Origin: Ceratopteris richardii
Taxonomy: Eukaryota > Streptophyta > Polypodiopsida > Polypodiales > Pteridaceae
Assembly (NCBI GenBank): GCA_020310875.1
Contig: CM035437.1
Coordinates: 53,058,027-53,122,026 of the forward strand
Reading direction: 5' to 3'
Length of the DNA stretch: 64,000 nt
Position numbers and translations under genes: made by a program. Under the pieces are notes generated by a model. That model searched no databases, was not told the origin of the DNA, and saw only the letters and a list, made by a program, of their open reading frames with translations. This document shows, piece after piece, positions 55,585 through 64,000 of the stretch (position 1 is its first letter; every line of letters starts with the position of its first letter).

Positions 55585-57134
55585 ATGTCCTTGTTAAGCA
55601 ATTTCTCCCTTATGTAATGATAGTGCAATTCAATGTGCTTAGTCCTTGCATGATATACAGGATTAGTAGTCGAGTGAAGTGAACTAGTGTTGTATCCAAA
55701 AATCACTGGAGTGTAAGAATGTAACCCCAAATATGCAAAGAGTTGCTTGAGCCACATAGCCTCTTGAGTTGCATTTGCTAAGCCTCTGAATTCTTCCTTT
55801 GTAGATGACAAAGCCACAATTGGTTGCTTTTTAGATGACCATGATATTAGTTGTGAACATACAAAGGACAAGTATCCTGAGGTGCTCCTTCTATCATCCT
55901 TGGAGCCAGCCCAACCTGCATCAGAATACATCTTTATATCTAAATCAGAAGTGAAGGAGTAAAACAACCCTTCATTTATGGTACCCTTTAGATACTTTAA
56001 GACCCTCTTGGCAGCTTCCATGTGAGGCTTTCTTGGTGCATGCATAAACTGACTTAATGTACTTACTCCATAAGCAATGTCCACTCTTGTTAGGGTTGCA
56101 TAGTTGAGACTTCCAACAAGTTTTTGGTAACCTATAACATCCTCAAGAAGTTCTCCTTCATGAGAACTAAGCTTATGGTTGAGTTCCATGGGTGTACCTG
56201 CAATTTTGGTATTCTCCATCTTGAATTTTACCAACATATCATGGATATACTTTCTATGAGTAATAAACACACCAGAATCTGTATATACAAGTTCTAAGCC
56301 AAGAAAGTATGTTAACAAACCAAGATCACTGATTTTCAATTGTTCCATTAGTTGAGCTTTAACTTTTTTGATGCCATTAGCATATTTCCCTCTAATGATA
56401 ATGTCATCCACATAGACACATAGATAGATAACCTCTAAGTTGGTCTTCTTTATAAATAAAGAAGGATCTACCTTGCTAGCCACAAATCCTTCATCCCGCA
56501 AATAAGTAACAAGCCTATGGTTCCAAGCTCTAGAATCTTGCTTTAGGCCATAAAGTGCCTTTCTTAGCTTGCATACATAACCCGGTTTATCTTTATCTTC
56601 AAACCCTGGTGGTTGTGCCATATACACTTCTTCTGAGATCCATCCATTTAGGAATGCATTCTTGATATCTAATTGATATAGATTCCAATTCTTGGAAGCA
56701 GCAATACTTACCAAAATTCTAATTGTTAGCATCTTAGCCACAGGTGAAAAGGTTCCTTCATATTCCACTCCATGGGTTTGAGCAAACCCTTTTGCCACTA
56801 ACCTTGCCTTGTACCTATTTATAGAACCATATGATTTTTTCTTGATTTTATATATCCACCTAGATCCTATTACCTTCATGCTTGGCTTCTTGGGAACCAA
56901 GTCCCAAGTAGTGTTCTTCTGAAGTGATTCAACTTCTTCCTGCATGGCTTCTCTCCATTCTTTCCTCTTACTAGCCTCTTCAAATGAAGAAATTTCTTCT
57001 ATCATAGAGTCTTTAGTGATATACACAGAATGCTTGGTGACTAATGATGTGTCATAGCCATACCTTATGGGCTTTTTACTTTCCCTTTGAGATCTCCTGA
57101 GCGCTTGATTGGAGGACTCTAGAATATCTTCCAA
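55585..57134 (-). pseudogene. Copia B reverse transcriptase and RNase H
   Basis: The longest intact open frame in the window, about 517 codons of copia sequence plus a fused tail. RT blocks are KEWREAMQEEVESLQKNTTW, GSRWIYKIK, RYKARLVAKGFAQTHGVEY, FLNGWISEEVYMAQPPGF, LYGLKQDSRAWNHRL and the catalytic CVYVDDIII. RNase H has SDAGWAGS, RSTSGYLSF, LSSTKEEFRGLA and ARTKHIELHYHYIREKLLNKDIE. There D interrupts; the last 45 codons are at 27954-28101. All catalytic residues are present, although F in KEEFRGL replaces the usual Y. Confidence 0.95.
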
Positions 57135-58419
57135 TTGCTTGAACTTGGTCTTGCCCCTTGACTTCCAAGCCTTGAAGTCAACCTGCTCTTCATCTCTGAA
57201 TTGACATCTTTTGTTACTTGTTGATCTTCTTGAGTGAGAGTTGGAGAATCACTTTCCAAATCATAAGGTACTTTGATATTCCTGGAATCATCTTCAAACC
57301 ATAAATTATTTCCATCAAACACTACATCCCTACTAACTATAAATCCTTTGTTAGTGGGATTGTATAGCCTATTACCCTTCTGGTTTTGGTCATATCCAAT
57401 GAATATACACTTTTCAGCTTTAGGATCAAGCTTCCCTCTAATTTGTGAGGGAATGTGTGCATAAGGAATGCACCCAAATATTTTGCAATGATCCAACGAG
57501 GGTCTCTTGCCATTCCATGCTTCATATGGTGTTATTCCATCCAAGGATTTGGATGGGAGCCTATTAACTGAGTAAGTGGTTGTGGAAACAATCTTACCCA
57601 TAGGTAGTTGGGTAGCTTCTTCTCATTCAAGATTGACCTTGCAACTTCTACTATCAACCTGTTCCTTCTCTCTGCCACACCATTTAATTTAGGAGTATAT
57701 CTTGTTCTGACTTCTCTCTTTATACCTCTATCCTATAGGAATGAATCAAATGCATATGAAAAGTACTCACCACCTCCATCAGATCTGATCCTCTTCAAGC
57801 TTCTACCTATTTGGTTCTCAATCAACGCTAAGTACTTTCTAAAACATGTAAATACTTCATCCTTATGCTTCATGAAATAGATAATTGTCCATCTACTCTA
57901 ATCATCTATAAATGAAATATAGTATCTTGAACCTGAGATTGATGGATCTTTGCTAGGACCCCACACATCAGTGTGTACAAGCTCCAAGTAGTCTTCATAC
58001 ATGTACCCCTTTCTGTTGAATGGTTGCCTATGAACTTTGCCAACTTGGCATGCTCCACATTTGTATACCATGTGTTGCTTGGACACATTAGGGATGCCAA
58101 GTACACTCTGATCCCTGCATATTTGCTTTAGTGTTCTTTCCCCTATATGACCTAGCCTTTTATGCCATATCTCTAGTTCAAATAGAGTTTGATCTTTGTA
58201 ATTGTAGAGTGCTATGTTTCTGGTGTCTTCAATCTCAAATGTAAAGAGCCTACCAGATTTCTCACCTTTTGCAATCCTCTTGAAACCTTGTTGAGCGTCC
58301 TCTACATATGCTCCATGCCTTGTGAATCTGCCCTGTAAGCCTTTCTCAACAATCTGTCCAACACTAATTAGGTTTTTGGTTATAGTTGGCACATACAAAA
58401 CCTTACTTAAGAGGTTCAT
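57119..58419 (-). pseudogene. Copia B integrase with pre-integrase domain
   Basis: From 58419: VLYVPTITKNLISVGQ (end of protease), LWHKRLGH-type IWHKRLGHIGERTL, zinc residues CGACQVGK, then HTDVWGPSKDPSISGSRYYISFIDD. A broken part at 57601-57900 has RSDGGGEYF and LNGVAERRN. The tail NRLPSKSLDGITPYEAWNGKRP and KIFGCIPYAHIPSQIRGKLDPKAEKCIFIGY follows. All three catalytic acidic residues can be read, in two frames. A frameshift near 57600 and stops near 57900 separate the pieces. Confidence 0.92.
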
Positions 58420-59236
58420 GCTACCATCAGAAGCCTTGACATTTCCAATTTTTTTGATAGAGTCTTTAGTGTCACCACCTATCTGTACTTCATGCTTCCC
58501 TTTGGGTTCTTACCACATGATCGGAACAACCTGAATCAATATAGAAAAGATGCTCATCATCTTTAGCTTGCTTGGACGTCATGTTCATGATGAGTAGAGA
58601 GACCTTTTGGTCTTCTGTGTAGTTGTTATAATCTCTTCTTCCTTTGAAACACCTTGATAATTGTTGTTGTTGTATCCTTGGTTGTAGTTGTAATTGTCAT
58701 TGCTTCCTCCATTGTTGAACCTGCCTCTGGATTGTCCATAACTCCCTCTATGGAAGCCTCTTCCCCTTTGATGCCTTGTGTTCTTGAAGCATTTTTCTAT
58801 GGTGTGGTTGTTAAGGCCATAGATGTTGCAAGGTGGAGTGTTGTAGGACCTTCCCTTGCCTTGCTTTCCTCCTCTGCCCCTTCCTCTACTACCTCTTCCT
58901 CTACCTGTGTAGTTAACTTGAGAGGTACTAGCCTCTTCTTCATTCTTCTTGCTTTTACCTTTATCCTTACTTTAATTCTTGTCTGTATAAAGGGCGAAAG
59001 ATTGGTTACCTCTAGATTTGTCACCATTTTTGTAAGCTTTGTCTCGTGGGTGAAGAATTGTCCCATTAAGGTGTTAAGATCAGGTATTTACATATCCATA
59101 TAGAGGTCCATTGTTGTGGTGAATGACTCCCACTTATCATCAGCTTTGATGCCATTAATGATCTACCTTACTATGTGTTCTTCTTCTATCTCCTCTCCAA
59201 TGCTTGCAAGATGGTCAGCCACATCCTTCATTTTGG
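58420..59236 (-). pseudogene. Copia B protease and gag C terminus
   Basis: Reading backwards, the zone 58797-59066 holds a Gly/Arg/Asn-rich gag tail and a knuckle-like CNIYGLNNHTIEKC, where the second Cys has become Tyr. The region around 58440-58560 has short protease-like words but stops in all frames; the active-site DSG-type block is degraded. I call it protease from position only. Confidence 0.55.
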
Positions 59237-59635
59237 TTACATAACAGCAACACTTTGCTTTGGTTGCTTCTTTAGGGCTGTAAAATCCATCCATAGCTGA
59301 TTTTTCCTAGATCTTGTATTTGATGAAAAATATGATGAAAGTACTTCCCAAGTCTCTTGGGAGGTCTTGCAATTTGTGATGCGAGGTAATAAGAAATCAA
59401 ATATTGAGTTTAGTAGATAAGACTTGGTAAGAGCATCCTTCGCACACCATGTGGTCAACCTTTCTTGATCTTCCCTTGTGGGTTGATGCTTGCTCCCAAA
59501 TCTTGGAATCTCTTCATCTCCTAAGATGTATCCATATAGACTTCTCCCTTGGAGGTAGGCTTGCATCCTTAGTGACCACGTTGAGTAGTTTCTTCTATCC
59601 AATTTGTCAATGAATGATGGAAATCCATCTCCCAT
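59237..59635 (-). pseudogene. Copia B gag N-terminal part
   Basis: ATG at 59635, MGDGFPSFIDKLDRRNYSTWSLRMQAYLQG, the typical copia gag start. KDALTKSYLLNSIFDFLLPRITNCKTSQETWEVLSSYFSS is the UBN2-like core. The 132-codon piece is intact and ends with a stop at 59237. Seven bases upstream lies the PBS region. This start is supported by the position just inside the 5' LTR. Confidence 0.88.
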
Positions 59636-59642
59636 CTTGCTT

Positions 59643-59660
59643 CTTGTTGCTTTGATACCA
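59643..59660 (-). other. Primer-binding site of copia B
   Basis: Minus strand TGGTATCAAAGCAACAAG, a plant copia-type PBS, one base from the 5' LTR. Confidence 0.8.
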
Positions 59661-59661
59661 T

Positions 59662-60302
59662 TCTTGGAGGAGATGGTGGATAGTCTTTAGAAATGAAATG
59701 GTGTTGTTTAAACCTGCTTCACACCAGCCAAGAACAATTGTTGGAGAGTATAGTGGGCCTCTTTAATTTGCTAATGATCATAAATAATCAACTATGCTGT
59801 TTGGAATATGGTCCACTAATCAATGGATCAAAACAAATAGGTAGAAATTTGATCCAAGGTCATAGACTTGCTATTTTTGTGTCTACACCTGTTTAGTAAT
59901 TTGAACAGTGCTCTGAGCACAGTGGCAATTAGTCTAATTCCTTTTGGTGATGTCTAATAAACTTAGACAACTACCAGTTATGAGTGATTTCAACAAAAAT
60001 GACGAACTACATGTTGAGTATTATGTTTAGCAAATCATTGGACATGCCCAACATTTTCAGGGTGCATCAGTTAATAGACTAGAGAGTAATAAAATGATAA
60101 TATCTCACAATTCAGAGAAGTAATGATAATGAGATTTTTTAGCTATATACTAGAAAATATAATAATTCTATAATGCTTTAAATCATGATAGATGATCAAT
60201 CATACACTAAGAACAAGCTCTAAGAAGGTCACTGTACTGATGGAGTCATGATAGAGAAGTAAAGTGATGATGTAATGATAATATATGTATTAAATCATGT
60301 AC
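59662..60302 (-). repeat. 5' LTR of copia B, truncated
   Basis: 641 bases matching 26921-27562; the other 390 or so bases of the LTR are missing. The break at ATCATGTACA is fused to copia A'. Confidence 0.9.
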
Positions 60303-61364
60303 AGCAAGCCATCTGTTGCTCATCTGCGTGTTTTTGGTTGTTTGGCATATGCACTAGTGCTTGAACAACATCGCGGAAAATTGGATGATACGACAATAAA
60401 ATGTATTTTTGTTGGGTATAGTTCTGAAAGTAAAGGCTATCGTCTGTATCATCCACAGACTAAATGCATTCTGGTTAGCCGTGATGTTGTCTTTGTGGAA
60501 GATGCTATTCAACCATTGCTTTCATGTACTAAGGAGACATCTTTTAGCTCCAAAGACATGTATGATACTTTGATGCCTCTTTTTACAGGTGGACAGTCTA
60601 GTGCTGGTCCTAATGAGGCAACTTCTCAGCCTTTGCATGTTTCATATGATGATGGAGATCATTCCATTTCTGATGTTGATTTACATGATGCACTTGTTGA
60701 TGAGAGAGCTGATATTGAGCAGGCAAAAACTATGCCAAAATGGCTGGTGCAAACTTTGCATGATAGCAAATTAGATGCACCTTTGTCATATCGTACTCGT
60801 TCAAGCTCTCATAGTGCCTCCTTTGCATTAGATTGTTATGCTATGGCTGCGTCTAGTCCCTGTGATGAGAATGAGCCTGTTTCTTTTGATGAAGCACATA
60901 ATTCAGAAAATTGGATGGCTGCTATGCAATCTGAATATGATGCTATAATGAAGAATGGTACATGGTCTTTATGTGACTTGCCTCCTGGCAAGAAGGCCAT
61001 TGGCACTAAGTGGGTATACAAGCTGAAGCATAAACCTGATGGTACAGTTGACAGGTATAAGGCTAGGCTTGTTGCAAAGGGTTATGCGCAGGAAAGAGGC
61101 ATTGACTTTGATGAGACCTTTGCACCCACATGTCGTATGACTATTGTTCGGAGCATTTGTGCACTTGCAGCCCATCATGGTTGGAATGTACATCAGTTGG
61201 ACATTAAAACAACATTTCTGAATGGTGACTTACATGAAGAAGTGTATGTTTTTCAGCCCCGTGGCTTTGTGCAGAAAGGGCATGAAAACCAGGTGTGCAG
61301 GTTAAAGAAGGCATTATATGGTTTAAAGCAAGCACCACGTGACCACGTGCTTGGTATGAGATGA
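60303..61364 (+). pseudogene. A' integrase tail and reverse transcriptase N-terminal part
   Basis: Copia pol in one open frame: integrase end (HLRVFGCLAYAL, GKLDDTTIKCIFVGYSSESKGYRLY, LVSRDVVFVEDA), a Ser/Asp-rich linker, then RT (NWMAAMQSEYDAIMKNGTW, GTKWVYKLKHK, RYKARLVAKGYAQERGIDFDETF, LNGDLHEEVYVFQPRG, LYGLKQAPR). An extra CCACGTGA-like 8 bases at about 61339-61352 shifts the frame after KQAPR. Compared with A it has fewer stops. Confidence 0.93.
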
Positions 61365-62419
61365 TACATGCCTATCTGGTTGCACATGGTTTTGAGAACA
61401 GTCCAACTGAAAGCACCTTATATGTTAAGCGTGCTAATGATATGCTTCTAATCATTGTTGTCTATGTTGATGACATGTTGCTGACTGGTCCTATTGAGAA
61501 GCATATTGCTGATTTCAAGGCTGATTTGCATGCCTCATTTGAGATGTTTGATTTGGGGCTTTTGTATCACTATTTGGGCATTCAGTTTATGCAAGTTGAT
61601 GGTGGAATGGCTTTGTGTCAAACGAAATATATTGACACATTATTGCAGCGTTTTGGCTTTGAAGACAGTAAGCCTATTGCCACTCCTATGGAGACAGGTT
61701 TACGATTGAGTCTTCATGATGCTGGAGATGCATTTGATGTTGTACTCTATCAGCAGGCTGTTGGATGCTTGATTTACTTATGCATTACTCGGCTAGATAT
61801 TCAGTTTGTTGTCTCATAGATGAGCAGGTTTATGCATTGCTTAGGAGTCACGCATTCGAAGGCGGTTAAGCGCATCTTTCGCTACTTGAGTGGTACTCGA
61901 TTACTTGGGTTGTTTTATCCCAGGGGGGGATCACTATCGCCAAATTTGCATGCTTTTTCTGACTCAGATTGGGCTGGTTGCTTTGACACTCATGTGTTCA
62001 CCAGTGGTTTTTGCTTCATGCTTGGTAGCTCGTGTATATCTTGGTTGAGCAAGAAGCAGCCTACTATGGCCACTTCTAGTTGTGAGGCTGAGTATAGGGC
62101 AGCTTTCACACCGACTGTTGAGTGTGTGTGGCTCAGACGCCTTATGGCTGATTTGGGTGTTGGCCAGTCTTCTGCCACCACCATCTTCATTGACAGTCAG
62201 AGCGCATTGGCAGTTGCGAGGAACCCTGTGTTCCATGCTCGCACTAAGCACATTGAGGTGCATTATCACTATGTCAGGGAGAGGTTCTTTGTTGGGGAGA
62301 TCAGCTTGGCATATGTGCCCACGCAGGAGAACATTGAAGACCTTTTCACGAAGGCTCTGCCTAGGGAGAAGTTTGAAGCTTTCCGCAAGGCGTTGGGCTT
62401 ACTTCCTTTTGTGGAGTGA
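61361..62419 (+). pseudogene. A' reverse transcriptase C-terminal part and RNase H
   Basis: Continues RT with IHAYLVAHGFENSPTES, the catalytic VYVDDMLLTG, FDLGLLYHYLGIQ and YLCITRLDIQFVVS. A single TAG at 61817 stands where A has Gln. RNase H follows with SDSDWAGCFDTHV, SSCEAEYRAAF, IDSQSALAVARNP and ARTKHIEVHYHYVRE, ending FVE and a stop at 62417. All RNase H and RT catalytic residues are present. Confidence 0.94.
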
Positions 62420-62493
62420 TTTCCACATAGCTTGGCACTTCCTTATACATGAGTGCCAGCTCCTTGTTCACCGCATCACTCCCAAGGGGGATT

Positions 62494-62723
62494 TGTTGAT
62501 ATATTTAGGTAGTGATGTGTGTGAACACACTAGGACCGCTGGGGCACTTTTTTCCCTCTTTAGGAGGTTTTTTTCCCCCGGCTTGTATATACGCCTATTG
62601 CCCTAATGGGCCACTTATCTTTGTACATTCTCTAGTAATACATTCAGTATTGTGTGTTATGCTCCAAGCTTCTTCTTCTTCCTTGTGTTGTTCGCGTGCT
62701 TCCGCAGATGTCTAACTCCAACA
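62494..62723 (+). repeat. 3' LTR of A'
   Basis: 230 bp, TGTTGATATATT...CTCCAACA, same as the LTRs of A. Preceded by a CAAGGGGGATT purine tract. Confidence 0.95.
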
Positions 62724-63926
62724 TATCACACTTCTTTGACTCCCTTGGACACGTCTTGACCTTATGTTCATTCACAATCTAGGGTCTTACTATTTCCTTA
62801 GTGCCAACTATCAAGCCCTAGAAGTGAACTGGTTCAAGTTTGAGTGTAAAGTTCCTCAAATTTTCACTTTAGAGTCTTTTGTAAGTTTTTTGTATTTCCC
62901 ACAATACATGATTCTTCATGCCCTGATGATGCTCAACTCAGGTGGTACACGATATTGGATTTACCATGATACATGAAACTATGGGAGACGATACGGTACT
63001 TGATCTAAAAATGACACATGATACTTGGGAAAGTATGGGTGACATATGATACAAAAGAGGAACAATACATGATAGTTAATAAGTTCATGATACATGATAC
63101 TAGACTTCACGATAGATGATACATACTTATTGTGATACACGATGCTTAAAAAGTATCAGTGATACACGATGCATTGAAATATGATACATGATACAATCCA
63201 GATTGCAATACACGATACTTAAAACGTATCGATGATACATGATACTAGGTAATCACAATACTTGACCAGATGATATACAATACCTAAGTATCAAGTATTG
63301 ATGATGCACGATACATTTTGAGTATCGTGACACATGGGACTTTGGTATTTCGATATCAAACTCGACCGGTCATGATACTTGGACTTTTTGAAGTCCAAAG
63401 TTAAAACTTTTTATATGTGTGCTCCTTGTGCTCTCCTTGTCAGCATGTGAGTGATCAAGCACAAATTTGATTTTTCCACAGTGTAGTGCTCACCTCAAAG
63501 ATAATCTCTTCAAGTTTTTGGTGTTAGATGCTTGCTAAACCCAGATTTATCAATGATACAAAACCCATGATACAAATCATCTCATGCTATCCACAACACT
63601 TCCAAGATCACAATTGATTGGAATGTGGTGAACTTTTTGTTTCTTAGTCTTTGATTAGGCTTGAGTTTGAAGAAAAAAATGAAAAGTTTTTGGTTTTTTG
63701 GAATTAATTGATCTACTCTATCTTCAAACCCTCTCTCCTACTTCCTAACCCTAAATTCTTCACTCTCAACCTAATCCTAAAAACTTGTCACATGCACAAC
63801 GAGTGTATGAAGTAACAAGTGCAAGAGAAGTTTTAACTTGCCAAGCTACTGAAATCACTTCTTCATTCTCACTACCTTCAAAACTATGCTTTAACCATCA
63901 CATAGGCATCTTGATTGAAGCCAACC
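62724..63926 (-). other. Gypsy H leader
   Basis: Between the PBS of H (right) and A' (left) there is no supportable gene. From about 62948 to 63370 it carries the TATCG-type repeat on the minus strand (GATACACGATAC on the plus strand), as in the D leader at 29620-30300. This and the PBS show that H and D belong to the same family. Confidence 0.75.
62948..63370 (-). repeat. TATCG-type degenerate repeat in the H leader
   Basis: Plus-strand ATGATACATGATAC and GATACACGATAC words at short, irregular distance; reverse complement of the D repeat, more diverged (TATCATGTATC for TATCGTGTATC, as expected from CpG decay). Confidence 0.8.
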
Positions 63927-63944
63927 TCCCTAACAACGGTGCCA
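63927..63944 (-). other. Primer-binding site of gypsy H
   Basis: Minus strand TGGCACCGTTGTTAGGGA; two CpG-type changes and few others from the D PBS. Confidence 0.8.
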
Positions 63945-63952
63945 AAAATGTG

Positions 63953-64000
63953 TGTACCTAAGCTCACAATGTCTTAGGGACTTGTGATGAAGGAGACTAA
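63953..64000 (-). repeat. 5' LTR of gypsy H, end only
   Basis: The minus strand reads CTCCTTCATCACAAGTCCCTAAG... and ends GGTACA. It matches the last 48 bases of the D LTR (CTCTTTCTCCACAAGTCCCTAGG...GGTACA). The LTR continues beyond the window. Confidence 0.8.

Larger units (their letters stand above)
60303..62723 (+). mobile_element. 5'-truncated copia A copy (A')
   Basis: Plus-strand relative of element A beginning within integrase (KPSVAHLRVFGCLAYAL) and ending with a complete 3' LTR at 62494-62723. About 2.5 kb of the 5' end (LTR, gag, protease, most of integrase) is missing. Because B is truncated at the same point, the junction looks like a deletion between two elements. Confidence 0.93.

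Noticed and set aside
1..64000. Host protein-coding genes, rRNA or tRNA genes
   Set aside because: Every recognisable domain belongs to a retrotransposon; no exon-intron gene or structured RNA could be supported on either strand.

Overview
The window looks like a repeat-packed stretch of a large land-plant nuclear genome. Every coding signal I recognise belongs to an LTR retrotransposon (Ty1/copia or Ty3/gypsy); I see no host gene, rRNA, tRNA or CRISPR array. The plant assignment rests on primer-binding sites of plant type (TGGTATCAGAGC for copia, TGGCGCCGTTGC for gypsy) and on the family mix. A gymnosperm or similarly large genome is my guess, not something the sequence proves.

Layout. (1) 1-19549: two decayed plus-strand gypsy copies of one lineage, F1 (1-3219 and 8196-about 9290) and F2 (about 10268-11290 and 17610-19549). 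F1 is split by copia element A (minus strand, 3220-8195, target duplication CAACA). F2 is split inside gag by a non-coding large retrotransposon derivative, LARD (11291-17609, two 1624-bp LTRs, target duplication TATGC). (2) 19550-24170: a minus-strand copia fragment G, a gypsy gag scrap, a candidate 509-bp LTR and a 350-bp imperfect hairpin. (3) 24171-64000: a four-level nest. Gypsy H (minus; gag at 24171-26920, leader, PBS and LTR at 62724-64000) contains copia B (minus; 26921-28101 and 55585-60302). B contains gypsy D (plus; 28102-55314). D contains gypsy E (minus; 30844-41137, target duplication GAGGG). A 909-bp terminal-inverted-repeat element sits in H gag. A 5'-truncated second copy of A (A', 60303-62723) is fused to the broken end of B.

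Elements D and E are the most interesting. Both are gypsy elements without a visible chromodomain. Each carries a long extra region between integrase and the 3' LTR. In D it holds a second aspartic-protease-like domain in the pol frame, then a spacer with a splice-acceptor-like site and a TATA-like box, then a frame of about 820 codons ending in a coiled coil, and a fourth ORF of about 375 codons with a very basic tail. In E it holds a TATA-like box with a CT-rich patch, a 49-codon ORF in strong start context, and a frame of about 640 codons that also ends in a long coiled coil. The decayed F1 keeps a coiled-coil ORF in the same place. D also has two tandem integrase zinc-binding domains and unusual zinc knuckles in gag. 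All copies are broken by in-frame stops or frameshifts, so what is seen is the fossil of this gene set.

Apparent age follows the nest: by eye the LTR pairs differ by roughly 3-4% in D, about 2% in E, about 1% in the LARD and about 4-5% in A. These are hand estimates, not computed alignments.
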